From Limnomonas spitsbergensis (Eukaryota > Chlorophyta > Chlorophyceae > Chlamydomonadales), in NCBI GenBank assembly GCA_037349105.1, contig JAYJMM010000036.1:5430001-5494000 (forward strand): DNA of 64,000 nucleotides, written 5' to 3'. A program made the translations under genes and the position numbers. Below the pieces are notes generated by a model. The model was not told the origin of the DNA. It did no database searches and was given only the letters and a program-made list of their open reading frames with translations. This document shows positions 52,823 to 55,367 of this stretch, one piece after another (within the stretch, counting starts at the first letter, position 1; each line of letters begins with the position of its first letter).

Positions 52823-53528
52823 TAGGAGAAACGTCGGGCATTAGCACAGGTAGGACCACCCCCACACACACAGACTAGGAACGAGCTGTCCTCAATAACC
52901 TAGTTCAAATTCACACCCTTAACCCTCCCCGTACTTGCGCTCGGCTTCCCCCATGCAGGTTGGGTACAAGCTGGCCTCCAATAACTTAGTTTTGGGTCTG
53001 ATCCTGCCAAACCCCTTCCGCCCTCCCCTCCTGGTTTTCTCCTGAGGCTGGTTGCAAGCTGGCCTCTACGGAAGGCCCTCCAGTTACTTAGTTGAAAGTT
53101 TGGATCACCTAGACCCTCACCCCCCCCCCACCTTACCATTTTATTCACAGGCTGGCTACAAGCTCACCTTGAACTGCCTAGGGTTAAGCTTTCCTAGACC
53201 CTCACCCCCCCCCTCCTTACCCTCCTTACGAACTTACCCACAGGTTGGTTATAAGCTCACCTTCCTAGGGTTAAGATCTAATAGACCCTTAACCTCCTCC
53301 CTCCTTACCTGGACTGTAAAAACTTCACAAACTTCACTTCACTTACCCCCCCCCTCCTCCTAACCAACTTACCCACAGGTTGGTTATAAGCTCGCCTTTA
53401 ACTACCTCAAGGCTAAGCGATATGTGGACGCGGTGGACGTGTGCCACAAGGTCATCAAGGCCTTCCCGGACTATCCCAAGATCAGGAAGGACATTCTGGA
53501 GAAGGCGAGGATAGGCCTGAAGCCATGA
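16298..53528 (+). CDS. IFT139: IFT139 (TTC21B/FAP60), intraflagellar transport IFT-A subunit, 34 exons, complete
   Basis: A TPR superhelix protein of the IFT-A complex, which drives retrograde transport in flagella. Exons: 16298-16462, 17360-17494, 18390-18461, 19163-19277, 19592-19665, 22234-22386, 22579-22645, 23538-23593, 23893-24057, 24758-24934, 25943-26157, 26473-26617, 28534-28673, 29792-29843, 30841-30939, 31339-31422, 32503-32598, 33746-33790, 34248-34355, 35415-35495, 37900-38094, 38519-38631, 39576-39644, 41873-42062, 42850-42962, 44021-44096, 47979-48065, 48369-48487, 48806-49004, 49162-49236, 51025-51112, 51713-51843, 52406-52579, 53379-53528. All 33 phases agree; about 1340 residues versus 1316 in human TTC21B. 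Diagnostic matches: start [45 protein letters not shown] and the C-terminus [16 protein letters not shown]. Exon 24 may be longer by one to three 46-residue blocks. Confidence 0.95.
16901..16946. repeat. Perfect 21-bp inverted repeat with 4-nt loop
   Basis: Arms 16901-16921 and 16926-16946 are exact reverse complements around the loop CTGC, in IFT139 intron 1. No further pairing outside the arms. It could be a palindromic element, a small hairpin RNA source or a duplication artefact; the sequence does not decide. Confidence 0.9.
17030..17335 (+). repeat. IFT139: Decayed copies of IFT139 exon 2 5' half
   Basis: A copy at 17242-17330 keeps CAGGCGCTCCGAAACCTCAA and the following ~70 nt of exon-like sequence. 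A shorter one lies at about 17085 (CACAGACGCTTGTTGACCTC). Both precede the real acceptor. Confidence 0.85.
17360..17494 (+). CDS. IFT139: IFT139 exon 2
   Basis: Residues 56-100: [17 protein letters not shown], the family ALREFE block, ending LQNKID. Phase 0 at both ends. Decayed full-width copies of its 5' half precede it, and donor copies follow. Confidence 0.92.
17580..17935 (+). repeat. IFT139: ~110-bp direct repeats of IFT139 exon 2 donor
   Basis: ATGGAGCTG...ATTGACGTGAGTGTGGG recurs at about 17595, 17705 and 17815, each with a GGGAGGGT...GTGAACATCTGATGG tail. Two copies have lost part of the exon side. Confidence 0.87.
18126..18366. repeat. 15-bp tandem (GTCATTGCCTAGTTA), about 16 copies
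   Basis: Near-perfect minisatellite just upstream of the exon 3 acceptor; the exon-proximal flank CATTGCCCCTCCC resembles half a unit. It encodes an apparent SHCLV repeat that is intronic. Confidence 0.95.
18390..18461 (+). CDS. IFT139: IFT139 exon 3
   Basis: Residues 101-124: [20 protein letters not shown] and TASK; acceptor CCCCCCAG, donor GTATGC. Confidence 0.9.
18595..18748 (+). mobile_element. Dispersed repeat family A, copy 2
   Basis: GGCAGGCCGCCCAGCGGCC, ACCTGGACCGGCATGCAACT, AAAGCAGCACGGCTGGCCAC and ATGTAGCTGAGTCACGAAG. Same order as the copies at 38125 and 44385. Confidence 0.75.
18930..19160 (+). repeat. CTG-rich repeat before IFT139 exon 4
   Basis: Two to three units joining CATGC(T)AATGCAAATGCGATTGTGAATGCTCC-type segments with CTG/CTC runs. 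They form an alanine/proline-coding frame open into exon 4. Confidence 0.8.
19163..19277 (+). CDS. IFT139: IFT139 exon 4 (two in-frame donors)
   Basis: Residues 125-163: [34 protein letters not shown]. Donor AAG|GTGGCG at 19278; a second donor CAG|GTGGGA at 19290 would add 12 nt in the same phase. The open frame also reads back through the Ala-coding CTG-rich intron, but the acceptor GTGCCAG gives the family-like start. Confidence 0.85.
19592..19665 (+). CDS. IFT139: IFT139 exon 5
   Basis: Residues 163-187: [24 protein letters not shown]. Acceptor GAGCAG, donor GTGAGG. Two donor-side copies at about 19735 and 19858. Confidence 0.9.
19985..20250. mobile_element. Inverted pair of family B dispersed repeats
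   Basis: A minus-oriented copy (19985-20075: GTAACGGCGCGGATGTGGCT, GCGCTGTTTCCT, GACGTAGCTTCC) faces a plus-oriented copy (20155-20250: AAAGAAAGCTAAGCCCCGTG, AAGGAAACAGCGCAGC). Together they form a ~90-bp inverted repeat. Confidence 0.78.
20215..20905. repeat. 57-bp tandem, about 12 copies, grown from family B
   Basis: Unit contains CCAAAGCCACATCCGCGCC, GTTACCGTGACAAGGCGACA and GGGCAAACCAGTGCTGG. Its first part is the end of the family B element at 20155-20250. 57 bp is 19 codons, so several frames stay open by periodicity. Confidence 0.95.
21035..21360. repeat. CA microsatellites within a ~240-bp direct repeat
   Basis: Two copies of TTCACATCGGGAGGCCCTAC and CAGG-like flank, each next to CA runs (longest about 30 bp at 21328-21356). 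Confidence 0.85.
21440..21610 (+). mobile_element. Dispersed repeat family A, copy 3
   Basis: GAAGGCCGCCCC, ACCTGGACTAGCCTAGGAAT, GTGGCCAAGGCAGCAAAGCT, CAGACTGTAGCTGACATGCA. More diverged than copy 2. Confidence 0.7.
22035..22165 (+). mobile_element. Dispersed repeat family E, copy 1
   Basis: AGTCCAGCAGAGCATCACAT, GATGCATG and CGCCAGGACAGCGAGCGAAA are shared in order with 53930-54060, and partly with 34025-34090 and 42470-42545. Confidence 0.7.
22234..22386 (+). CDS. IFT139: IFT139 exon 6
   Basis: Residues 188-238, 51 codons, phase 0. [20 protein letters not shown] and [20 protein letters not shown] align with the human block that ends LALQDWDQ. Confidence 0.94.
22579..22645 (+). CDS. IFT139: IFT139 exon 7
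   Basis: Residues 239-261: [20 protein letters not shown]; donor CAG|GTGAGC, phase 1. Confidence 0.9.
23090..23480. repeat. Telomere-like CCCTAAACCCTCTT degenerate repeats
   Basis: Dozens of CCCTAAACC / CCCTGAACC words with CTCTT spacers. Similar CCCTAAA runs occur at 28400-28530, 30180-30480, 39060, 57520-57950 and 62460. They match the plant-type telomere unit in sequence but are interstitial and degenerate. Confidence 0.8.
23538..23593 (+). CDS. IFT139: IFT139 exon 8
   Basis: Residues 261-279: [18 protein letters not shown] after a split Ala codon. Acceptor CCTCAG, donor GTGGGT. Confidence 0.88.
23893..24057 (+). CDS. IFT139: IFT139 exon 9
   Basis: Residues 280-334: [20 protein letters not shown], then [20 protein letters not shown]; donor TAT|GTGGGT. 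Matches the family region with NAxLFY. Confidence 0.9.
24340..24757 (+). repeat. IFT139: C-rich tract with a copy of IFT139 exon 10 5' end
   Basis: CTCC/TGCC tracts flank 24531-24595, a near-exact copy of the first ~55 nt of exon 10 with its CGCCCAG acceptor. It then falls back into C-rich sequence. Confidence 0.9.
24758..24934 (+). CDS. IFT139: IFT139 exon 10
   Basis: Residues 335-393: [37 protein letters not shown]. Phase 0. An intact 5'-end copy at 24536 ends in low-complexity sequence. At least four decayed 3'-end copies follow at 25010-25690. Confidence 0.93.
25010..25690 (+). repeat. IFT139: Copies of IFT139 exon 10 3' end, five degenerate units
   Basis: Exon-end-like GAGGCCACC...GCCATGTT...GAG|GTG occurs at about 25063, 25201, 25332 and 25634, and without GT at 25695. 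A ~60-bp GCTGGGGGGCGGCCTGGGCAG tandem lies at 25350-25590. Confidence 0.87.
25943..26157 (+). CDS. IFT139: IFT139 exon 11
   Basis: Residues 394-465: [45 protein letters not shown]. The donor AAT|GTAAGG splits a Met codon. A stop follows at once if unspliced. Confidence 0.9.
26165..26470 (+). repeat. IFT139: Copy of IFT139 exon 11 end and CCCTGAACCCTAAT tandem
   Basis: 26190-26270 repeats GGGCTTGCAGCTGCTGG and GCGCAATCGTGGGGCAGTAT of the exon. It is followed by telomere-like 14-19-bp units up to the next acceptor. Confidence 0.88.
26473..26617 (+). CDS. IFT139: IFT139 exon 12
   Basis: Residues 465-513: [37 protein letters not shown]. Acceptor GTCCAG, donor GTGCTT (weak). Four decayed 3' copies follow. 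Confidence 0.88.
26640..26706 (+). mobile_element. Dispersed family B, truncated copy
   Basis: AAAGAGCTACGCCCTGCTAGG and CAGGAAACAACGCAGCTTGG after an AAAGAAAG run. Confidence 0.6.
26725..27040 (+). repeat. IFT139: Copies of IFT139 exon 12 3' end, four units
   Basis: Words related to GGCGCTGGACCTACTACTAA with AGCAGG appear at about 26737, 26845, 26895 and 27000; the last (GCAAGTGCAGCCGGGCGATG) is closest to the exon. Spacing 50-110 bp. Confidence 0.85.
27052..28240. repeat. 15-bp minisatellite (GAGAAGGCCACAGGG), about 78 units
   Basis: Variants CCAAGG and GCTACA are spread in higher-order blocks; some 14-bp units shift the frame. Purine-rich on the plus strand. Sits between the exon 12 donor copies and exon 13. 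Confidence 0.96.
28534..28673 (+). CDS. IFT139: IFT139 exon 13
   Basis: Residues 514-560: [39 protein letters not shown], corresponding to human VPGLLQTVFL. The acceptor is formed by a telomere-like CCCTAG. Confidence 0.92.
28785..29170. repeat. Short tandems in IFT139 intron 13
   Basis: ATTTACCAGA-type repeats (28770-28850) and ~30-bp GTTTCCGCTGATCCGTACTT repeats (28990-29160). Confidence 0.75.
29452..29628. mobile_element. MITE-like element F, copy 1, with terminal inverted repeats
   Basis: Starts TTTGCCTTCCCTCGGG and ends GAGGGAAGGCAAAG, a ~13-bp terminal inverted repeat. Interior CTATGCTGCCCTCAGGGCAA, AACTCTTCAT and CATGGATCCCTCAA. No ORF of note, as expected for a non-autonomous DNA transposon. 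Confidence 0.82.
29792..29843 (+). CDS. IFT139: IFT139 exon 14
   Basis: Residues 560-577: [17 protein letters not shown]; 52 nt, acceptor CCGCAG, donor GTGAGG. Confidence 0.9.
29930..30480. repeat. Telomere-like and GGGTGCGCACCCC direct repeats
   Basis: ~85-90-bp units with CCCTAAACTGGGGTGCAGG and GTGCGCACCC, each followed by a GTTTATAG...AAGCGCTGCC flank. No coding signal. Confidence 0.75.
30841..30939 (+). CDS. IFT139: IFT139 exon 15
   Basis: Residues 578-610: [33 protein letters not shown]. The PLYHI word matches the human protein. Two 3'-end copies follow at 31012 and 31128. Confidence 0.93.
30950..31165 (+). repeat. IFT139: Two copies of IFT139 exon 15 3' end
   Basis: GCATGTGCTCATAGCCGGCA and GCATGTGCTTATAGCCAGCG mirror the exon GTGCTGATTGCCAGCAAC block, 115 bp apart. 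One ends TACGTGGGT, the other AAATCACAG. Confidence 0.85.
31339..31422 (+). CDS. IFT139: IFT139 exon 16
   Basis: Residues 611-638: [20 protein letters not shown], phase 0. A copy of its acceptor and first codons lies at about 31268. Confidence 0.9.
31430..31715. repeat. ~34-bp degenerate tandem, about 8 copies
   Basis: TGGCCC(A/G)GTGCTTCCTAATTTGAATT(C/T)-type units after the exon 16 donor. No clear exon word in the unit. Confidence 0.8.
31985..32290 (+). mobile_element. Dispersed family C copy plus copy of IFT139 exon 17 5' end
   Basis: 31985-32225 shares TCTCCTCCTGGTTCACTCTG and TTGCGTCAACTTTGTA with 14125-14240. Directly after, 32243-32285 (GAGCCAAGCCTGCATAAGCG, TGCCACCACTTACCTCCTG) is a copy of the exon 17 start. 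Confidence 0.7.
32503..32598 (+). CDS. IFT139: IFT139 exon 17
   Basis: Residues 639-670: [33 protein letters not shown] 5' copy lies near 32243 and five 3' copies follow at 32660-33012. Confidence 0.92.
32640..33012 (+). repeat. IFT139: ~83-bp tandem of IFT139 exon 17 3' end plus donor, 5 copies
   Basis: CAGAGGCCAAGAAGGTGATG (exon end and donor) is followed by AGAGAGCAGCAGCCTGCAGG and telomere-like AACCCTTGAACCCTAAAACC. Units are >90% alike. Confidence 0.96.
33013..33745. other. IFT139 intron 17 remainder
   Basis: Only weak GTTACAGT(A)ACTCC repeats (33240-33395) and unique sequence. No exon signal was found. Confidence 0.5.
33746..33790 (+). CDS. IFT139: IFT139 exon 18 (45 nt)
   Basis: Residues 671-685: [15 protein letters not shown], matching human DAIHEFSGTSEEVR. 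Acceptor CTGCAG, donor GTGCGC. Read-through meets a stop within 4 codons. Confidence 0.93.
34025..34092 (+). mobile_element. Dispersed family E, partial copy
   Basis: GAAGCTTTCACAGTCCAGCG and GGGGCATTGCATTCTATGCA. Confidence 0.62.
34248..34355 (+). CDS. IFT139: IFT139 exon 19
   Basis: Residues 686-721: [36 protein letters not shown]; phase 0. The last ~20 nt and donor seed the following array. Confidence 0.95.
34356..34905 (+). repeat. IFT139: Copies of IFT139 exon 19 3' end plus donor, about 9 units
   Basis: AGCCCACACTACACCAAGG|TGGG (exon end SPHYTK) recurs every 53-80 bp with GGGGAAGCTGA(T/A)GGGGG. Distal units change to CACAATACACGAAGGTG. Closest copies are most exon-like. Confidence 0.95.
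35118..35350. mobile_element. MITE-like element F, copy 2, inverted
   Basis: Read on the minus strand it matches copy 1 in order: TTTGCCCTCCCTCGGGTA, CTATGCTGCCCTCAGGGC, CAAAACTCTTCATTCC, TTCATGGATCCCTCAA, GAGGGAAGGCA. It is ~55 bp longer, with an AATTAATT-rich insert. Confidence 0.8.
35415..35495 (+). CDS. IFT139: IFT139 exon 20
   Basis: Residues 722-748: [27 protein letters not shown], one of the best-conserved segments (human MADIYLKHRKDK). The end GATCTGGTG|GTGAGG is the seed of a 41-bp array. Confidence 0.96.
35560..36775 (+). repeat. IFT139: 41-bp tandem of IFT139 exon 20 3' end plus donor, about 25 copies
   Basis: GATCTGGCGGTGGGTAGAGG derives from the exon end GATCTGGTGGTGAGGG. Intermediate forms at 35540-35730 (GATCTGATAGTGAGGAGG) link exon and array. 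35742-36765 is almost homogeneous. Confidence 0.95.
36805..37198. repeat. Family B fragment and CAA-rich stretch
   Basis: 36805-36855 has AAGAAAGAAAGAAAACTACG and CCCGCAGGGGCTTGAGGGTT; 36968-37078 is CAACAA-rich. The remainder is unique, with no exon found. Confidence 0.65.
37199..37735. repeat. 15-bp CCCTCCCTCCCTGCC minisatellite, about 35 units
   Basis: Almost pure pyrimidine on the plus strand ahead of the exon 21 acceptor. It has mirror symmetry and regularly spaced G3 runs on the minus strand. Confidence 0.96.
37900..38094 (+). CDS. IFT139: IFT139 exon 21
   Basis: Residues 749-813, 65 codons. [45 protein letters not shown]; two TPR-like helices pairs. Phase 0. Confidence 0.96.
38120..38270 (+). 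mobile_element. Dispersed repeat family A, copy 4
   Basis: GGGCCGCCCCGCGGCC, GATTGGGACCTTACCTGGAC, AAAGCAGCATGGCTGGGCCC, TGAAATGCAGCTGAGTCACA. Preceded by a G-rich run (38116-38133) right after the exon 21 donor. Confidence 0.78.
38330..38518 (+). repeat. Telomere-like words and a copy of IFT139 exon 22 start
   Basis: CCCTATCCCTATCCC runs. TGCAGGCCAATGACAATC at 38404 resembles the exon 22 acceptor and first codons (CACAGGCCATTTTCG). Confidence 0.6.
38519..38631 (+). CDS. IFT139: IFT139 exon 22
   Basis: Residues 814-851: [37 protein letters not shown]. Human counterpart LAELLLKLKWYDKAEKVL. A 5' copy lies at about 38404. Confidence 0.93.
38640..39575 (+). repeat. IFT139: IFT139 intron 22: decayed copies of exon 23 5' half
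   Basis: 39340-39385 retains GGGAGGAGGACCATCCGTCA and ATTGAGAACCTGACGACAGA (exon: GGGAGAAGGACAATCCATCG, GTTGAGAACCTGACGACTGA). Shorter relics lie at about 39128, 39418 and 39470. CTCCGCGCACCC words recur at 38755-38935. Confidence 0.82.
39576..39644 (+). CDS. IFT139: IFT139 exon 23
   Basis: Residues 851-874: [20 protein letters not shown]; donor AA|GTGAGG. A ~40-nt copy of its 5' half precedes it at 39344. Donor copies appear within the following G-rich array. Confidence 0.9.
39650..41265. repeat. ~59-bp G-rich minisatellite, about 27 units
   Basis: GAGAGGATAAAGGAAGAGGG, AGGAGTGTGTGTG, then a run of 8-18 G and GTATTGAA. The variable G and GT runs cause the length variation. The first unit starts at the exon 23 donor (GTGAGGATCAAGG), and 41270 repeats it (AAGTGAGGATCAAGG). 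Confidence 0.96.
41459..41872 (+). repeat. IFT139: Three in-frame 138-bp copies of IFT139 exon 24 5' part with acceptors
   Basis: Starts at 41459, 41597 and 41735; the fourth copy is the exon itself (41873). Each has the pyrimidine tract, CTGCAG and GGTGTACAAAGGCAGCAATG-like exon sequence; copies differ at a handful of sites. No stop in frame across all four. Confidence 0.96.
41873..42062 (+). CDS. IFT139: IFT139 exon 24 (minimal form)
   Basis: Residues 874-937: [56 protein letters not shown]. Acceptors identical in type lie 138, 276 and 414 bp upstream (41735, 41597, 41459). All keep the frame open, so the exon could begin at any of the four. The nearest gives the family length. Confidence 0.88.
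42180..42335 (+). repeat. IFT139: Two copies of IFT139 exon 24 3' end
   Basis: TTTGACTTGGCCGAGATCAA with CAGCGCAAGGCTAACAAAGT, and GAGTGCCACAGCAAGCAGCG with AAGGCGTACAAGG, correspond to the exon end. Confidence 0.85.
42465..42548 (+). mobile_element. Dispersed family E, copy 2
   Basis: GAAGCTTATACAGCCCAGCG, GAGCACCATGTTTGATGCAT, GGGACAGGTGCCCGGTAAAC, GGTACGGGCACAAAATGAAC. Confidence 0.66.
42590..42835 (+). repeat. IFT139: Two full-width copies of IFT139 exon 25 with stops
   Basis: 42609-42690 and 42728-42812 align along ~80 nt of exon 25, including the acceptor CTCCAGGCCA. Both read ATTAGGCC where the exon has AACGAGGC, placing TAG in frame. Confidence 0.93.
42850..42962 (+). CDS. IFT139: IFT139 exon 25
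   Basis: Residues 938-975: [37 protein letters not shown]; donor CA|GTGAGT. Two upstream copies carry in-frame stops. Confidence 0.93.
42965..43080 (+). repeat. IFT139: Copy of IFT139 exon 25 3' end plus donor
   Basis: GACGCATGCCAGCAGCAGTG at 43037 with AGTGGCAGCAGCAGTTA(C/T)AT repeats the real junction at 42945-42985. Confidence 0.9.
43200..43990. repeat. 95-bp tandem, about 8 copies, before exon 26
   Basis: Contains TGTCTCCCTCCCTCTGTTGC, which equals the exon 26 pyrimidine tract and acceptor flank (CCGCTCCCTCTGTTGCAG) with AG lost, plus CTGTTCCTGTTTACATTTCG. Confidence 0.93.
44021..44096 (+). CDS. IFT139: IFT139 exon 26
   Basis: Residues 975-1000: [25 protein letters not shown] (human MMMADLMFRKQ). 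Donor GTGAGG. A 3'-end copy lies at 44308-44343. Confidence 0.95.
44305..44545 (+). repeat. Copy of IFT139 exon 26 end, then family A copy 5
   Basis: 44308-44343: ATGCTGGCTGAGCTTATGTT, ACACAAGGTGAGGG (exon: ATGCTGGCAGAGCTCATGTT). 44385-44545 is the dispersed element: CAGGCCGCCCCGTGGCTGCC, AAAGCAGCATGGCTGGCCAC, GACATGTAGCTGAGGTG. Confidence 0.85.
44690..45225. repeat. ~47-bp degenerate repeats in IFT139 intron 26
   Basis: CACTTGCGTCTGTGTGCCCG, TTATCTACGT and CTTGCCTCAAA recur from 44720 to 45005. The rest is unique. Confidence 0.7.
45225..47935. repeat. 29/30-bp minisatellite, about 90 units (2.7 kb)
   Basis: Core CCAAGCAAAACCTCCCCTAC then CCACTTGCC; variants CCCTCC, CCCGCT and GCGCC are arranged in higher-order blocks. 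The mix of 29- and 30-bp units keeps very long frames open in three phases. Confidence 0.97.
47979..48065 (+). CDS. IFT139: IFT139 exon 27
   Basis: Residues 1001-1029: [29 protein letters not shown]. It follows a 2.7-kb minisatellite; acceptor GTTCAG. Confidence 0.95.
48205..48368 (+). repeat. IFT139: Copy of IFT139 exon 28 5' end and CCTGTTGTACATG tandem
   Basis: CTAGCTGCTGCGGCGAGCTGG at 48210 copies the exon start CAGCTCTTACGGCGTGCTGG. Four ~15-bp GTGCCTGTTGTAC units follow. Confidence 0.82.
48369..48487 (+). CDS. IFT139: IFT139 exon 28
   Basis: Residues 1030-1069: [33 protein letters not shown], matching human LLRRCGKLEDVPRFF. A 5' copy lies at 48211; a ~27-bp donor tandem follows. Confidence 0.96.
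48488..48805 (+). repeat. IFT139: Exon 28 donor tandem and decayed exon 29 copies
   Basis: TGTACAACAGGTGGGTGTGT repeats (48480-48570). Then 48577-48610 (TTTAACCAGGAGAGCAAGGA) and 48668-48745 (GTCAGATACATTAACGACCT, GAATTCAGCCAGGCGCGGAC) copy exon 29; each ends in TGACC. Confidence 0.9.
48806..49004 (+). CDS. IFT139: IFT139 exon 29
   Basis: Residues 1069-1135: [39 protein letters not shown], then an acidic loop. Two decayed 5' copies (48577 and 48675) contain TGA stops. Confidence 0.96.
49030..49161 (+). repeat. IFT139: ~30-bp tandem of exon 30 acceptor flank, 5 units
   Basis: CCTGC(A/G)GTACACATGGTCT units; the last becomes CCTGCGGTACAG|GTC, the real acceptor. Confidence 0.88.
49162..49236 (+). 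CDS. IFT139: IFT139 exon 30
   Basis: Residues 1136-1160: [25 protein letters not shown]; acceptor GTACAG is the last unit of a 30-bp tandem. Confidence 0.93.
49237..49680. repeat. Exon 30 donor copies and unique intron sequence
   Basis: GAGATCTA(A)GACAG units (49245-49345) echo GTGAGATCTAGACC of the donor. 49380-49660 shows no clear structure apart from CTCC-rich tracts. Confidence 0.7.
49676..51022. repeat. 72-bp tandem, about 17 copies, seeded by exon 31 5' copies
   Basis: Units CCCCGTTTCTCCTCTCCGCT, CAGCTCCTCTTCTCCTCTCA, CCTCTCCCACCTAACCCTAT. At 49676 and 49760 relics read CACAGTGTCAGATTG and CACAGGGTCAGATTGAGTCT, the exon 31 start. 72 bp is 24 codons, which keeps frames open. Confidence 0.95.
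51025..51112 (+). CDS. IFT139: IFT139 exon 31
   Basis: Residues 1161-1190: [29 protein letters not shown]. Phase 0 in, phase 1 out. Copies of its 5' end lie 1.25 kb upstream (49676, 49768), and its 3' end is repeated downstream. Confidence 0.93.
51113..51510 (+). repeat. IFT139: ~43-bp tandem of IFT139 exon 31 3' end plus donor, about 8 copies
   Basis: CACTGGCAACAGGTGTGGAG and TGTGAACATCAGTG units; the exon ends CACTGGCAACAG|GTGAGAAG. At 51435-51480 a longer copy (ACGTCCCTGTCCTGCTGGCA) includes more of the exon. Confidence 0.95.
51713..51843 (+). CDS. IFT139: IFT139 exon 32
   Basis: Residues 1190-1233: [36 protein letters not shown], nearly the human sequence. Phase 2 acceptor CTGCAG, donor GTGGGA. 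Confidence 0.97.
51844..52225 (+). repeat. IFT139: ~77-bp tandem of IFT139 exon 32 3' end plus donor, 3-4 copies
   Basis: CTCCTGCTGGCAGACATCCA and CATCCAGGTGGGAGACAGCT recur at 51898 and 51980, and alone at 52177. Each keeps the AG|GTGGGA donor. Confidence 0.95.
52406..52579 (+). CDS. IFT139: IFT139 exon 33
   Basis: Residues 1234-1291: [50 protein letters not shown]; a clear TPR pair matching human GYIMEKEQAYTDAA. Confidence 0.97.
52580..52880 (+). repeat. IFT139: Exon 33 donor copies mixed with CA microsatellites
   Basis: CAGGCAGTAGTGCAGGTGGG, CAGGCATTCGCGCAAGTGG and GGGCATTAGCACAGGTAGGA correspond to the exon end CAGGCCTCAGCACAGGTAGG. Units are separated by ACAC runs. Confidence 0.87.
52945..53370 (+). 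repeat. IFT139: Four copies of IFT139 exon 34 5' end with acceptors
   Basis: CAGGTTGGGTACAAGCTGGC (52957), GGCTGGTTGCAAGCTGGCCT (53047), CAGGCTGGCTACAAGCTCAC (53148) and CAGGTTGGTTATAAGCTCAC (53242) precede the true CAGGTTGGTTATAAGCTCGC (53377). Divergence rises with distance. Confidence 0.95.
53379..53528 (+). CDS. IFT139: IFT139 exon 34, stop TGA
   Basis: Residues 1292-1340 and stop. [49 protein letters not shown] match the family C-terminus to the last residue. Confidence 0.97.
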   Translation, partial: VGYKLAFNYLKAKRYVDAVDVCHKVIKAFPDYPKIRKDILEKARIGLKP

Positions 53529-54991
53529 TGATGAACAACGCGGCTCAACGATGAGGAAGGATGCCTGAAGCGGACAGGAGGCGAAGACGGCGGGAATAGG
53601 CATGCAGCCATGATGAAAGATGGAGATTCCATTGTTACAGTGTATTTTCCAAAATATCAGACAGTCAGGCGTCCACACCGCCAAGCTTTTTCTGCATGGC
53701 CTAGATTGTTATACCGGTATATAAAGGAACATGAACATTATTAACGTTCCTCGATAAATGATGAACCTTTATCATTGCCGCCAGGGTCAACGTTGACTGA
53801 CTCACCGATACCGTAAGGTTGGCAGACTGGCATTGAAAAACGTTACAAACGCAAACGACAACAGTTACCCCCATTGAATGATACATGCCGCGGCCGGATA
53901 CATCCGGTTTGTATCTGCAAACTCATCACTGGAGCTTTCACAGTCCAGTGGGGCATCACATTTGATGCATGGGACTGGTTTGTGCCCATAAAGCGGTACA
54001 TGCACTAGATACGCTAGGACAGCGAGTGAAAACCAGTGAACCCCCTGGGCAAGCAACCAACACAAAAATGAACCCCATAGTGCAGAAGATTAGACCCAGC
54101 CATAAAACATGACGTGGGTGCAAAAGAGCTCGGTTGGGCGCTTTGTTCAAAAAAATAATGGGCGCTTTCTTCAAAAGTTTGACGCTTTCTTCAAAAGTCG
54201 TATTGAGCTTTTGAAGGTCCCGATGCAAAATGCTGCACTGGCCTCCCATACTGCATGTGACATGGCTGCTTGATGACCGTACCTGTCTGCATCATAGCAG
54301 ATATTTAGTAACAGAAAATAACAAACCTCCACAAACAGATATGTTCCTCCGACGGCAGACTCCATCATCAAACATTCATGCCGTGAAACACCTCGGAAAT
54401 TAAGAAGGGCAAAACATAAAAACAATCAGGTACACAAGTATTGCCACAAGATACATGACAGCATCTGCAATGTAAGACAGAACCCTTAGCAGCTAACACA
54501 TGTATTGCCAGTTCGACCAGGAACGCTTGCCCGGAACTTGCCGCCTGTAATGCCCATAAATAGAAACCAGCAGTGGCAACCCTGCCCTGCCCATTTATAT
54601 AAAAGTCCCCATTATCTACCAGTCTATAAATGCAACCACACATGTCGCATGGAGAATTCATGAAGATTGAAGACATCCTCTCATTCATTACCAGCATTCT
54701 TGAAATGATGACACCCCTTAATAATCCAGGACATCAGAAGCCTCAGGACATCAGAAGCCTCGTCAGTGAACGATGACGTAAACCAGGACCTAAACCCTAA
54801 ATTACCCGACACATGCATTCCACCCTTGCAGTCCCGGATCAACACCAGACCACCTGCCACCTGTTATTTCTCAAGTCTCCACTATTTCTCTCCTTCTTAT
54901 TCTGCAAGCAGCTGCAGCTTGCATCCTGCATGCATCTCCCTTGGGGGCCTTAATAAGCTCCCTTCCGCCATGTCCTCCACCCCCCTCGAGC
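53529..54991. other. Convergent intergenic region and 3' UTRs
   Basis: IFT139 and the kinase end facing each other. The green-algal polyadenylation word TGTAA occurs on the plus strand at 54470 and 54546; its complement TTACA occurs at 53636 and 53842. None can be assigned with confidence. A family E element lies at 53930-54060. Apart from this and TTCAAAAG repeats (54145-54200) the region is unique. Confidence 0.6.
53925..54062 (+). mobile_element. Dispersed family E, copy 3
   Basis: GGAGCTTTCACAGTCCAGTG, GGGCATCACATTTGATGCAT, GCTAGGACAGCGAGTGAAAA, CCCCCTGGGCAAGC. The longest copy in the window. Confidence 0.72.
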
Positions 54992-55367
54992 TCAAATCCG
55001 CTCAGCAGATCCAGGCCCAGGACCTGGACGGGCCGGGCCGTAGGGCCGGGGCTGCGGAGCCACCAAGGAGTGAAGACTGATAGGTGCAGCCTCAGAACCC
55101 TCGCTCATTTCGTCGATGGCCGCCAGCTTGGGGCAGAGAAACGAACCGAAGGACTTGCTGACGCTTCCGGCAGTGTGGGTACTACCCAGCAGGGACGTGG
55201 ATGCACCATAAGTCCCAGCATCAAACTTGGCTGTGCTGTCGTGGTCTCGGAAGGTGGCGCCGTCACTGGGCAGCAGCTTTGGCGGCTGGATGTGCACCGG
55301 CCTTGTGGGTCCCTTCTCCGCCGCCCTCAGCTTCAGTAGATCGGTGAGGATGTCGTCAAAAGTCGGC
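54992..55367 (-). CDS. Kinase last exon and tail
   Basis: PTFDDILTDLLKLRAAEKGP completes the kinase fold. The tail is Ser/Pro/Gly-rich (PYGPARPGPGPGSAERI), ending at TGA 54994-54992. No known domain in the tail. Confidence 0.9.
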
